From NCBI RefSeq assembly GCF_000011385.1, contig NC_005125.1, forward strand, positions 4,154,001-4,218,000: 64,000 nucleotides of DNA, read 5' to 3'. Positions 46,756 through 56,001 of the stretch are shown piece by piece. Positions within the stretch are counted from its first letter, which is position 1. Every line of letters begins with the position of its first letter. The notes under the pieces are model-generated. The model saw only the letters and a program-made list of their open reading frames with translations. It was not told the origin of the DNA and did no database searches. The position numbers and the translations under genes are program-made. Origin of the DNA: Gloeobacter violaceus PCC 7421 (GTDB taxonomy: Bacteria > Cyanobacteriota > Cyanobacteriia > Gloeobacterales > Gloeobacteraceae).

Positions 46756-47991
46756 TCAGGCGGCGAAGCGTTCTGCGTAAGCGGCGTCGAGCCTGCGGGC
46801 GACGGCGTCGATAAATGCGCCGGTGGTGAGGTACGGCTGCTCGGGGCTCACCAGCAGCGCCAGATCCCTGGTCATCTCGCCCGCCTCGACCGTCTCGACG
46901 CAGACGTGCTCCAGCAATTCGGCAAAAGCGCAAATCTCCGGGGTACCGTCGAACTGGCCGCGGTACCAAAGTCCCCGGCTCCAGGCAAAAATCGAAGCGA
47001 TCGGGTTGGTGGAAGTCTGCTTGCCCTGCTGGTGCAGGCGGTAGTGGCGGGTAACTGTGCCGTGGGCGGCCTCGGTCTCGACCGACTTGCCGTCGGGAGT
47101 GAGCAAAATCGAAGTCATCAAGCCGAGGGAGCCGAAGCCCTGCGCCACCACGTCCGATTGCACGTCGCCGTCGTAGTTCTTGCAGGCCCAGACAAACCCG
47201 CCCGACCATTTGAGGGCGGCGGCCACCATGTCGTCGATCAGGCGGTGTTCGTAACTCAAACCGCGCTCCGCGAAGGCGGCCTTGAATTCGCTGTCGTAGA
47301 CGCTCTGGAAGATGTCTTTAAAGTTGCCGTCGTAGACTTTGAGGATCGTGTTTTTGGTCGACAGGTACACCGGCCAGTTGCGGGTCAGGGCAAAGTTGAA
47401 GCAGGCCCTGGCAAACCCGGCGATCGACACATCGAGGTTGTACATGCCCAGGGCGACGCCTTTGTCCGCGAAATCGAAAACCGTCTGCTCGACCGGCTCG
47501 CCCCCTTGGGTCGGCTCAAAGACGAGTTTGAGTTTTCCCGGCCCCGGCACGCGGTACTCGGTGGCCCGGTACTGATCGCCGAAGGCGTGGCGGGCGACGA
47601 CGATAGGCCGTGTCCAGCCGGGCACCAATCGCGGGATGTTGCGACAGATGATCGGCTCGCGAAAGACCGTCCCCCCGAGGATGTTGCGGATGGTGCCGTT
47701 GGGGGACTTCCACATTTTTTTGAGGCCGAACTCTTTGACGCGTGCTTCGTCGGGGGTGATCGTGGCGCACTTGACACCCACGCCGTGGCGCATAACGGCC
47801 TCGGCCGCCTCCACCGTCACCCGATCGTCGGTGGCGTCACGGTTTTCGATGCCGAGGTCGTAGCGCTCGATCGTCATCTCCAGATACGGCCTGAGCAGCT
47901 TCTGCTGGATCATCTCCCAGATAATCCGGGTCATCTCATCGCCGTCGATATCAACCACGGTCGTCTTCACCGTCAATTTGGACACACTCAT
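46756..47991 (-). CDS. icd: NADP-dependent isocitrate dehydrogenase, type II (eukaryote-like)
   Basis: A 411-residue enzyme converting isocitrate to 2-oxoglutarate. It matches the eukaryote-type (subfamily II) NADP enzymes, not the E. coli type: [80 protein letters not shown] and [20 protein letters not shown]. Substrate-binding Ser-Pro-Asn-Gly-Thr and Arg residues are present. Most cyanobacteria I know of use the other type. Confidence 0.92.
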   Translation of the reverse strand: MSVSKLTVKTTVVDIDGDEMTRIIWEMIQQKLLRPYLEMTIERYDLGIENRDATDDRVTVEAAEAVMRHGVGVKCATITPDEARVKEFGLKKMWKSPNGTIRNILGGTVFREPIICRNIPRLVPGWTRPIVVARHAFGDQYRATEYRVPGPGKLKLVFEPTQGGEPVEQTVFDFADKGVALGMYNLDVSIAGFARACFNFALTRNWPVYLSTKNTILKVYDGNFKDIFQSVYDSEFKAAFAERGLSYEHRLIDDMVAAALKWSGGFVWACKNYDGDVQSDVVAQGFGSLGLMTSILLTPDGKSVETEAAHGTVTRHYRLHQQGKQTSTNPIASIFAWSRGLWYRGQFDGTPEICAFAELLEHVCVETVEAGEMTRDLALLVSPEQPYLTTGAFIDAVARRLDAAYAERFAA

Positions 47992-48185
47992 CGGCTATCC
48001 CTTCGCTTCGCAGGTCACAGTCTACGCACACGCAAGTGCACTGAATCCTATCGCACATCCGTCCATGACCGAGCTCCGTCTCCTTTGAAGTCCGAGGTGC
48101 TCAGGTCTCTTGCCCGCTTTTGAAAAGTCTACTTGCGTTGCAATGGGACACAAAATCAGGCTGAACCACCGGCTAGAGCTTTATC

Positions 48186-48202
48186 AACTGTTGCTAACAG
48201 TT
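48186..48202. promoter_or_regulatory. palindrome upstream of parD, candidate operator
   Basis: A perfect 7-base inverted repeat with a 3-base spacer (48186-48192 and 48196-48202), extended by partial symmetry to about 48175-48210, ends 44 bases before the parD start. ParD proteins repress their own promoters by binding such sites. Confidence 0.5.
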
Positions 48203-48246
48203 ATCAGCTTTGCTAGGTTGGACGCGGAAGCGACCGGGAGACAGCC

Positions 48247-48513
48247 ATGCCGTCCAGTTATGCCATCGGTGAACACTTCGAGCAGTTTATCCGCTTGCAG
48301 ATAGACAGTGGCCGTTACACCAACGCCAGCGAGGTCGTGCGTGCCAGCCTCCGGCTTCTGGAAGACCAGGAGAAACTGCGCCAGATGCAGCTGGAGGAGA
48401 TGCGCCAACTCATCCGCGACGGGGCCGAGAGCGGCCTGGGTCAGTCCGCCGACGCAGTGTTCGACCGCCTCGAAGCACGCTATGGCGACCCGTCTGCCGC
48501 CTGTGAGCCTTGA
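48247..48513 (+). CDS. parD: ParD-family antitoxin
   Basis: An 88-residue ribbon-helix-helix antitoxin: SSYAIGEHFEQFIRLQIDSG, then RYTNASEVVRASLRLLEDQE, the DNA-binding half, and a toxin-binding tail (LRQMQLEEMRQLIRDGAESG). It is intact. Its stop overlaps the start of a broken parE by one base (TGATG). Confidence 0.88.
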   Translation: MPSSYAIGEHFEQFIRLQIDSGRYTNASEVVRASLRLLEDQEKLRQMQLEEMRQLIRDGAESGLGQSADAVFDRLEARYGDPSAACEP

Positions 48514-48803
48514 TGGAGGTTGTCTTCTCACCTTTCGCCGAGAAAGACTCGAAGAAATAACCGACGCCATCGCTACGGACGATCCCCAAGCGTGCTCTGC
48601 AGTTCGTGCGTGATCTGCGCGAGCACTGCCGCAAAATTGGTCAGTTCCCCGCGAGCTACCCGCAACGGGAGAAACTGGGAGCGGGTATCCGGGCGATGGT
48701 TCACAGGCGTTATTTACTTTTCTATCGCGAGATTAATGCTCAAGTGCGTATTGAGCGCATCGTCCACGGCGCGCGACGGCTAGAAGACCTCGGGCTTTTG
48801 TAG
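48513..48803 (+). pseudogene. parE: ParE-family toxin with two frameshifts
   Basis: The start frame reads MEVVFSPFAEKD then shifts and stops after a few codons. The toxin continues in another frame as LEEITDAIATDDP and then returns to the first frame as KRALQFVRDLREHCRKIGQF, later VHRRYLLFYREINAQVRIER, ending at 48803. One base is missing near 48549 and one extra C is present at 48584-48587, so the two shifts cancel. As read, translation stops early and no full toxin is made. Confidence 0.8.
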
Positions 48804-49104
48804 TATGAACACCCCCCTTTCTGCAACACCGGCCAGCTATTACTGGAAAGAGAAGCAGCTTTAAATCCAATGTGCTCTGTGACCAGACGCAGCTTCAACC
48901 ACCAGTAGAGGACGAAAGGATTTTTTGCAATTTCAAGGCTTTGGCGTAATCTTGCGCGCGCTGCTCTGGTGGGCAGACAGGCACTATTGCCCACATTGGC
49001 GTCCGCGATTGCCATCGAGCGCAACCGGGACTGCCCGCTGTGCCATGTCGGCTGTGGGGGCGGGCAGGGAATAATCGACTCATCGAACCACACCAGGAGA
49101 CGCC
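48804..49104. other. intergenic region after the broken parE
   Basis: About 300 bases. It must hold the promoter of the small membrane protein gene at 49105, whose AGGAG site ends at about 49100. I see no convincing gene. An imperfect repeat of GC-rich sequence near 49034-49068 could form a weak hairpin. Confidence 0.4.
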
Positions 49105-49320
49105 ATGACCAGCCACTGCCGCCACCGCCTCTACGCCCTGCAGATTCTCGGAGCCGCCGTCGGCATCGCCATTCCGCTCATCAGTTGCCTGACGCTGGTT
49201 CTCGCCGCCACCACCGGCCAGATGCCGTTTTATGCCACCGGTGCAGTGCCGCTGGTGCTGCTCGCCCTCGCCGCTTTGCTCGGTTCATGGATCTGGACGC
49301 AAAGCGCCGAGCTAGCTTAA
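49105..49320 (+). CDS. small membrane protein
   Basis: A 71-residue protein with two membrane segments (LQILGAAVGIAIPLISCLTL and PLVLLALAALLGSWIW). An AGGAG ribosome binding site 5 bases before the ATG and a good terminator about 100 bases downstream support it as a real gene. Function unknown. Confidence 0.65.
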   Translation: MTSHCRHRLYALQILGAAVGIAIPLISCLTLVLAATTGQMPFYATGAVPLVLLALAALLGSWIWTQSAELA

Positions 49321-49649
49321 ATTTTCCCGCTGCTTTCTCCCCCCAAGCCCCCGTCGATTTCCCTCCTTCCCCCCTCCGTCCTCTCTTACTCCTCCTTGTT
49401 TCTGGTTCGATGCCCCCTCCCGCGCCCCCAGGCGTGGGAGTTTTCTTTTATCCACTGTTGCCAACCACACTCCTCTGCACCGTGACTCACCTTGGACTGT
49501 GCCGCAGTCGACACGCAAAGCATGCACGCACTGGAAAACCGCCAAGCCCACCCACAAAGTTTCCTGCCCACCTCACCGTGAAGTCCGGGGGGTGTTTCCG
49601 ACTGGCCGTTGTCTGCACAACTGAAAGCCGCCTCAAGGTGGGTACGTGC
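49321..49649. other. intergenic region with long pyrimidine tract
   Basis: About 330 bases without a supported gene. From 49321 to about 49430 the plus strand is almost all C and T. A terminator sits at 49417-49450. The rest is unremarkable. Confidence 0.5.
49417..49450 (+). terminator. rho-independent terminator after the small membrane protein gene
   Basis: A 9-base stem including one G-T pair (49417-49425 and 49432-49440) with a 6-base loop, followed by TTTTCTTTT. Confidence 0.75.
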
Positions 49650-52600
49650 TTATGGTGCAGTGCACGCTGCGCTCTTGGGAGTAAGAGCGGTCACTTTGCC
49701 GCCGCTAAGTTCACCCACGAAGATCGTCCCGTCCGGACTCTGGGCAATCGGCAGCGGTTCATCGAAGCCCCCAATGAGGCTCTGGGAGGAAATCACCGAT
49801 TTGCCGTCGCCGGCAAGCACGATGCGGGTGAGATCGTCGCCGTTGGAGTAATTGACCGTCAGCAGGTTGTTCTTGAGCGCGCCGCAGAACGCCCCGGCGG
49901 TGTACTCGATGATGCCGTTGGCCGATTTGTTGGTGCCCAATTGGAAGAAAGGCGGCTCCCAGTTGGGTAGGGGCGGCACCCGCTGGTAACTGCCGTCTTT
50001 AAAGACGCACTCATTACGGCGGGGATTGGGGTGGCCGTAGTATTTTCCCTTTTTCACCCAGTGCAGCAGGTCCGGCTGCAGTCCGGGGTTGTCGCCGCCT
50101 TCGTTCACCGGGGCGGGATCGCCGAAGCCCAGACAGGGTGGGGTGGGCGAGGGCGGGTAGGTGCCGGTCACCCCCAGGCCGTTGTCGGTGGCGTAGAGGT
50201 TGCCGTTGCTGTGGAAGACAAAATCGTAAGAGTTGCGCAGACCCGTCGCGTGCGTCACGACGCTGCAGGGGGGGGGTCCATAAGGGTCGCTGGTGTTCTC
50301 GCAGGAGCCGTCGAAGCCGGCGCTTTTGACGTCCGCCACCAAGATCGCTGCTGAGAGCGGCTGCTCCTCGCGATTGCCAAACTCGGTGCCGGCGTTGTTG
50401 GGGGCTCCGGCGGCGGTGTTGCCGCCTACGGAAATATAGAGCTTGCCGTCCGGGCCGAAGTGCAGCGAGTTGGTGGAGTGGTTGTTGAGCGCCCGCGGCA
50501 GCCCGGTGATTTTGTCTTCGACGGTGGCGAAGTTGGTGCCTGAAAGACGAGTGACCTTGGCGGAATTGATGATGCCCTGGTTGGTCGAAGGGCTCGAATG
50601 GGTCACCCAGAGAATGACATTGCCCACCGTCGAAGCCGGATCGACGGTGATCCCCAACAGCAGCCGGTCGCCCTGCTGGTCGATGAGCGAAGTGATGAAT
50701 TGTTCGCTGACAGGCAGTTTGTCCGGACTCAGGGTAAAGGCGCGGATGGTGCCGAACAGTTCCGCCACGTATAGCCTGCCGTCCGGGCCCCAGACCATCC
50801 CGGTGGGGCCGCCCGGCGACGGGAAGGAGGTGCGCGTAAATTCAAAACCACTGGGCGGCGGCGGCGCCGAGCCGGAGATCACCGCAAAGTCGTCGAAGCT
50901 GTAGGTGAGAGCGGCAGGACCGTTGCGCTGGCTTGCAAAAATGCCGCCGAAACTCTTGGTGCCGATGGTCGGGTCGATGGTGGCCGCGTCGAAGCTGAAG
51001 AAGTCGTTGGGGGGAGTAAAAGTGCCCATGGCGAGCGGGGTGGTGCCGTTGAGGCTGTAGCTTGCGGAAATGGTCTTGGCGACCGGGTCGGCGCGCAGTT
51101 CGAGTCCGACTCTGGCGCCGCTCAAGTTCAGCGAGCCTGGGGTGGATAAACTGGCCGTCAGCTTGCCGCCGACTTCCATGTCGTAGCGAATCTGCGTGCC
51201 GCCTGGGGTGGAGATGACCACCAGCTTTAGATAGTTGTCTTGATCATTTCCGAACCATAGACCGGCCTGCTCGAAGTTTCCGGTACCCGCCGGCGGGTTC
51301 ACCAGCGTGGTGCCGATAATCGAAATCTGGCTGGGGGCATCGATGCCCACCGCCAGGGCATTGTCCTGGGAGTTGCTCGCTTCGAAGGCGAGGCCGGCGG
51401 TGGTCGTGATTTTGAACAGCCCCGCCTGCTGGTCGATCAGCAGCTTGGCGGGCAAGTAGCCCGTACCTTTGTCGGCGGGATCGACGACGCTGAAGCCGGT
51501 ACCGACGCCGTTTTTATCGAGGAGCTTGCCCTGGCTTTGGATGAAATTCAACTGGTAGGGCAGGTTGACCAGCACCTCCGAGCAGGGCAGCGTCGTGATC
51601 GGTAGACAACTGCTGGCGCCGTTGACGATACGAACCTTGCCGCTTTTGACCGTCTGGGTACCGTCGGTGAGGGCAAGGGTGGCGGTAAACGTGTGCTCGC
51701 CGTCAGCCAGCGTGCGTGTGTCGAAGGGCTTGGCCTGGCCGTTGGTCGCGGTGCCGGCGAGGTCGTATGGAAAAACGCTTTCGACCCGGGCGGGGGGACC
51801 GGTGCGGTCAGGATCGTCGATGTAAAAAGACACCTTGGAGATACCGTTGCCGGAGCCGGCATCGAGAAAGACGTAAATGTCGCCTGCGACCTCCTGACCG
51901 GTCAGGCGCGCCCCGCCGCCGCGGTCGGGGGATGGACTCAGGGATAGATCGTTGACCATCTGGGGATACTGGACGGCGAAGCTGTCGAAGCTGACCGTCA
52001 CCTCCGGCGCGCCGCCGGTGAAGGCAAGAATACCCGCCCGCATCGCCGAGGAGGCCGCAAAAAACGTGCCGGGCGAGGCGGGCTGGAAGATCTGGGAAAG
52101 CTCAACCGGCGTAGCCTTATCGGAGTTGATCCGGTAGCTGGCGGTAATCTTGCCGGTGGCCGGGTCGCCCTTCAAAAACAAATCCAGTGTGTCGATCGCC
52201 GCCCAATTGAGGCCGCTCACCTGGGGAAGCTGACCGCCACCGACGCTCTGACGCACGGCGTTCTGTTCTTGATAGAACTGCAGACCGAGGCTGCCCGTGC
52301 CGCTGCCGGAGTTGACGATGACCAGTTTGACGTAGTTGTCCTGATTGGTGCCCAGGAAGATTCCCCCCTGCTGGTAGGCACTGGCCAGATTGGTCAGAGG
52401 GCCTTTGAGGCGGGCTGTGACGGTAAACGGAACCGTGGTGTCGGCTGCTACCTGCAATCCATTGACCAGATTATTGGCGGTGGCGTTGCTTCCCTGGGTG
52501 GCGGTCATTTTCAGGTTGCCCGATGCCGTGTCAAGGTCGATGCGGCCGGCATCGTACTGGTTGCCGGCCGTGTTCGGTTGCACGGAGGTAAATCCGGTGC

Positions 52601-52748
52601 CCTGGCCATCTTTATCGAGGATGGTGGTGGAGACGGGTGCCGAAAAACTGAGCGTTGTGCCCGCCGTCTGCGGCAAAACGACAGTAGAACTACCCAACAG
52701 CACTATCCACGAAATAATAATAATAGATGCCAATTTATTTACATTCAT
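49650..52748 (-). CDS. large secreted protein with sugar-dehydrogenase-type beta-propeller
   Basis: A 1032-residue exported protein. After a signal peptide (IIIISWIVLLGSSTVVLP) come two similar roughly 200-residue beta-sandwich domains (STTILDKDGQGTGFTSVQPN in the first, GKLLDKNGVGTGFSVVDPAD in the second). Between them is an Ig-like domain (SKVSFYIDDPDRTGPPARVE). The C-terminal 400 residues form a propeller like glucose/sorbosone dehydrogenases: GPTGMVWGPDGRLYVAELFG, NNHSTNSLHFGPDGKLYISV, ATGLRNSYDFVFHSNGNLYA and EPLPIAQSPDGTIFVGELSG. It may bind polysaccharide and oxidise sugars; PQQ use is uncertain. Confidence 0.85.
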   Translation of the reverse strand: MNVNKLASIIIISWIVLLGSSTVVLPQTAGTTLSFSAPVSTTILDKDGQGTGFTSVQPNTAGNQYDAGRIDLDTASGNLKMTATQGSNATANNLVNGLQVAADTTVPFTVTARLKGPLTNLASAYQQGGIFLGTNQDNYVKLVIVNSGSGTGSLGLQFYQEQNAVRQSVGGGQLPQVSGLNWAAIDTLDLFLKGDPATGKITASYRINSDKATPVELSQIFQPASPGTFFAASSAMRAGILAFTGGAPEVTVSFDSFAVQYPQMVNDLSLSPSPDRGGGARLTGQEVAGDIYVFLDAGSGNGISKVSFYIDDPDRTGPPARVESVFPYDLAGTATNGQAKPFDTRTLADGEHTFTATLALTDGTQTVKSGKVRIVNGASSCLPITTLPCSEVLVNLPYQLNFIQSQGKLLDKNGVGTGFSVVDPADKGTGYLPAKLLIDQQAGLFKITTTAGLAFEASNSQDNALAVGIDAPSQISIIGTTLVNPPAGTGNFEQAGLWFGNDQDNYLKLVVISTPGGTQIRYDMEVGGKLTASLSTPGSLNLSGARVGLELRADPVAKTISASYSLNGTTPLAMGTFTPPNDFFSFDAATIDPTIGTKSFGGIFASQRNGPAALTYSFDDFAVISGSAPPPPSGFEFTRTSFPSPGGPTGMVWGPDGRLYVAELFGTIRAFTLSPDKLPVSEQFITSLIDQQGDRLLLGITVDPASTVGNVILWVTHSSPSTNQGIINSAKVTRLSGTNFATVEDKITGLPRALNNHSTNSLHFGPDGKLYISVGGNTAAGAPNNAGTEFGNREEQPLSAAILVADVKSAGFDGSCENTSDPYGPPPCSVVTHATGLRNSYDFVFHSNGNLYATDNGLGVTGTYPPSPTPPCLGFGDPAPVNEGGDNPGLQPDLLHWVKKGKYYGHPNPRRNECVFKDGSYQRVPPLPNWEPPFFQLGTNKSANGIIEYTAGAFCGALKNNLLTVNYSNGDDLTRIVLAGDGKSVISSQSLIGGFDEPLPIAQSPDGTIFVGELSGGKVTALTPKSAACTAP

Positions 52749-53024
52749 GATGATCTGCCTGTGTGATGCGAGGAAGGGACTGTTCGATGTCGATAAAGAT
52801 ACTACGACAATTCAGACCAAGCTGGATGCAGGCTCGTCGACAGAAATATCACGATTTTGTCCAATGGTCCCGTTGGATAACTTAGCACAACTTTAAAAAA
52901 TCTTGAGAAAAGCCAGGGAAAAATCCCATACCATCGAAAACACACAAAGTAGACAGCCCATGCTCCTTAGGGATGGTAGAGGTTGCACCGACGACCAATT
53001 GCGTTGGTCGGTCGAGGAGATTGG

Positions 53025-54884
53025 CTATACGTTGGTCCGGTCGTCGGGTCGGTTATCTTCGGGGTCGCCCAGGCCGACCAACTCCAGCAGTTTGAGGGCA
53101 TTGGTGGTCGGGGCGACGCCGGGGCGCATGCGGTAGTCAAAGGTCATCACCGGTCCTGCGGCCCCCGCCGCGAAATGTTCGCGAAAGTGCACCGTGCGGG
53201 CGGCCGCAGCCAATTCCGGCAGATCGGCCAGGGCCAGATCGTGGGTGGAGATGGCCCCCAGGGCGCCGCGACCCAGCAGGAAGCTGAGCACTCGGCGCAC
53301 GGCCACCTGCCGCTCGGCAGAGTTGGTGCCGAGCAAAATTTCATCGAGCAGGTACAGCAGCGGACGCTCCGCAGGCCGGGCAGCGTCGACTACTTCTTTG
53401 AGCCGCTGCAGCTCGGCCATGTAGAACGACAGACCGCTTGCGAGCGAATCTTGCACGCGCATGCTCGTCTTGAGCGTCACCGGCGGCAGCCTCAGCGAGC
53501 GGGCGCACACGGGTGCCCCGGCCAGAGCGAGCACGATGTTGAGGCCGATGGATCGCAGTAAAGTGCTTTTGCCGGACATGTTCGAGCCGGTCACCAGCAA
53601 AAACGTGCCGGGAGGACCGAGGGTGACATCGTTGGCGACCCGCACCGCTTCGCCGATGAGTGGATGGCCCAGTTGCCCGGCAGCAATGACTTGCAAGCGC
53701 GTGTCCACCTCGGCGAACACCCACTCCGGCTGGTCGTGGGCGAGGGAGGCGAGGGAGGCGAGCGCTTCGATTTGGGCGAGCGCTTCAAGCCAGCTGCGCA
53801 CCCGGTCCCCCGATTGCCGCCGCCAGCTTTCAAGCAAGCCCAGCACGTGTACGTCCCAGAGGGTAATCCACTGCACCGCCAGGTAGATCAGTTGCGAGAA
53901 GCGCAGATCCGAACAGCCCACGAGCGTATCGAGCTTGCGCAGGCGATCCTCGGCATTCAGGCTTTCGGCCTGGAGGGATTTGAGGGTTTCGTCGCGGCAT
54001 TCAAGGCGCGACAGCGCCGCGAAGAGCCCCGCGTAGGCGCGCACGCTGCCGGAGCGGTTGGAAACCGCGGCGAAGGTTTGATGTATCGAAGCGGTGTAGA
54101 TGCCGCTTAGGACAATATTGAGCGTCAAAGGTCCGAGCCACAGCGGCAACGACAAAACTTCCGCCGCCTGCAGCGCGATGAGCGCCGCCGTGGCAGCGGC
54201 CGACAGCCGCGCCACCCAGACAAGCCAGGGACGTTGGTCGAGCCAGGATGGAGCCTCCGCCCAGGCCACGAAGGACGCCGGGTCGGGGGGCTTCTGGGCG
54301 AGGAACCGACCGGCGGCCGCCAGATCCTGCCGCCAGTCGAGCAAAGGGGCCAGATCGGCAATCGCCCGCTGCCGCCCGGCAATCGCCGCCGGCCCGGCCG
54401 GTTCGAGCAGCCAGCGCGCCAGAAGCCTCCGGCCCATCGGTGTGTGGGCGGTGCAGGTCAATTGAAACAGCGAGGCGTGCCCGAACAGATCCAGATCGCG
54501 CGCGAAAGTGGCTTGCTCGGCAAATTCGGGCGTCTCGGGGACCGGTGCCGCCTGCCAGTCGCGGCGGTGACGGGCGAGGGCTTCGCGATTCTCTTCCTCC
54601 AGCGCTTCGAGGCGTCGCAGCTCCCTCTCGTTGCGCCCAAACAAAACCAACAGCCCGACAAAGCCCACGGCGCCCGCCGCCGCCAAGGTGAGCATCAGCG
54701 GTTGAAAAGCGTTGCGGTCGGCAAGCCCCACGATCACAAAGGCCAGGGCGATCAAAAACACCGCCACCCGGGCGTTGGCAATCCGCCCGGTGCGCCGCTC
54801 GTACAGCCGCCGCGCCGCACCGAAGCGCTCCAAACGCTCCTGGTAGATAGCTTCGATCGAACGTTTTTCAGCCTGAAGATCCAT
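53025..54884 (-). CDS. membrane-bound MutS-like ATPase
   Basis: A 619-residue protein. The N-terminal part has two hydrophobic segments (ARVAVFLIALAFVIVGLADR and LMLTLAAAGAVGFVGLLVLF) and a coiled coil (LRRLEALEEENREALARHRR). Two more segments lie near 225-270. The C-terminus is a MutS-type ATPase: LLVTGSNMSGKSTLLRSIGL (Walker A), PLLYLLDEILLGTNSAERQV (Walker B and signature) and AISTHDLALADLPEL. The DNA-mismatch recognition domain is absent, so it is not a classical repair protein. It is the last gene of a three-gene minus-strand operon. Confidence 0.9.
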   Translation of the reverse strand: MDLQAEKRSIEAIYQERLERFGAARRLYERRTGRIANARVAVFLIALAFVIVGLADRNAFQPLMLTLAAAGAVGFVGLLVLFGRNERELRRLEALEEENREALARHRRDWQAAPVPETPEFAEQATFARDLDLFGHASLFQLTCTAHTPMGRRLLARWLLEPAGPAAIAGRQRAIADLAPLLDWRQDLAAAGRFLAQKPPDPASFVAWAEAPSWLDQRPWLVWVARLSAAATAALIALQAAEVLSLPLWLGPLTLNIVLSGIYTASIHQTFAAVSNRSGSVRAYAGLFAALSRLECRDETLKSLQAESLNAEDRLRKLDTLVGCSDLRFSQLIYLAVQWITLWDVHVLGLLESWRRQSGDRVRSWLEALAQIEALASLASLAHDQPEWVFAEVDTRLQVIAAGQLGHPLIGEAVRVANDVTLGPPGTFLLVTGSNMSGKSTLLRSIGLNIVLALAGAPVCARSLRLPPVTLKTSMRVQDSLASGLSFYMAELQRLKEVVDAARPAERPLLYLLDEILLGTNSAERQVAVRRVLSFLLGRGALGAISTHDLALADLPELAAAARTVHFREHFAAGAAGPVMTFDYRMRPGVAPTTNALKLLELVGLGDPEDNRPDDRTNV

Positions 54885-54891
54885 CGGGTGT

Positions 54892-56001
54892 CTAGACCAC
54901 CCGTCCGGCGCCGAAGTAGATCCGCCGCAAGAAGCGCTCGTATTCGCTCTCGCCCATCAGGTAATTTTCGGCGATGCCCTGGTTGTGACTCGAAGCATGG
55001 ACGAAGCGGCCGTCGCCCACGTAAATACCGGTGTGGGTGGCGCGGCTGCGCTTCTCACTAAAAAACAGCAAATCCCCGGGCTCCAGCTTCTGCCAGTCTT
55101 CGGCGCGCGGTGCCACCGGCCGACTGGCCGCCTGCTGCTGGTAGGAGTCTCTGGGGATCGCCCCCCCGGCCATCCGGTAGACGGTTTGATTGAAGCCGCT
55201 GCAGTCGAGGGCGCGGTCGAGCGTGCCCCCCCAGAGGTAGCGGGTGGGCTGATCGGCCAGCAGCACCCGGGCCAACTCGACGACCCGCGCCGCTGTGGGT
55301 ACCTCGCCAGGTTCGATGCGGCGCAAGGCCTCACTTGGAATTGTCACTTCCCGGCCCTCGGCAGTGCGCCCGCGCAGGCCGTCGGCACCTGCGACGATGC
55401 TGCCGCGCGGCAAACCGGGCAGCGAGCGCATGAGCATTGAGCGCGGTGCCGATTGCCAGGTCTGCCGCTCGGCACCGGTCCACAGCACCGCCCGCTCGGC
55501 GGGAATCCAGCCCACGTAGCCGTCCCACTCGCGCAAAATTTGGTACCAGCGCCCGTCGCCACTGCGCGCAAGCACTTTGAGCGTGTCGCCGGGCAGCGCC
55601 TGGGAAACCAGTTCGGATCCGGCGTCCGGTTCGGCGCGCAGGTCCGTTCCCGAGGAGCGCACTGCCCCCCAGGCCCGCGCGCCCATTGCTTTGAACGGAA
55701 AAATTTCCATACGGTTATCCACCGGACCGAGACGGGAAAAAGCCGCTTCGAGCGCCGCCCGGTCGCGCGCTTCGAGGGCGCGGCCCACCAGCACGATGCG
55801 CCCCCTTTGCCAGGTGGCCCCGGCTTTTAGCACCGCCCGCGCGCCGTAGCCTCCGGGCAAGGTGGCCGCGTAGCGCTCAATGGTCGGCCCCAGGGCCGGA
55901 GCCGCCCCAGCCGGGATGGCTAAAATCCCCAAGCCCCCCAGAACCTGGAGAAACCGGCGGCGGCTACTTGTTATGATGCTTTTCGTCACAGGCGATCCCA
56001 T
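54892..56001 (-). CDS. NlpC/P60-family peptidase with SH3 domain, Tat-type signal
   Basis: About 369 residues. It begins MGSPVTKSIITSSRRRFLQV, with the RRRFLQ twin-arginine motif and a hydrophobic stretch, so export through Tat is likely. Then come an SH3-like domain (TDLRAEPDAGSELVSQALPG, then WYQILREWDGYVGWIP) and the C40 catalytic domain: YLWGGTLDRALDCSGFNQTV with the Cys, THTGIYVGDGRFVHASSHN with the His residues. It would cut peptidoglycan stems. It ends 7 bases before the MutS-like gene and overlaps the upstream gene by about 38 bases. Confidence 0.9.
   Translation of the reverse strand: MGSPVTKSIITSSRRRFLQVLGGLGILAIPAGAAPALGPTIERYAATLPGGYGARAVLKAGATWQRGRIVLVGRALEARDRAALEAAFSRLGPVDNRMEIFPFKAMGARAWGAVRSSGTDLRAEPDAGSELVSQALPGDTLKVLARSGDGRWYQILREWDGYVGWIPAERAVLWTGAERQTWQSAPRSMLMRSLPGLPRGSIVAGADGLRGRTAEGREVTIPSEALRRIEPGEVPTAARVVELARVLLADQPTRYLWGGTLDRALDCSGFNQTVYRMAGGAIPRDSYQQQAASRPVAPRAEDWQKLEPGDLLFFSEKRSRATHTGIYVGDGRFVHASSHNQGIAENYLMGESEYERFLRRIYFGAGRVV

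Noticed and set aside
48804-49104. Transposase remnant between parE and the small membrane protein gene
   Set aside because: Frames on both strands show no transposase motif and no terminal inverted repeats were found.
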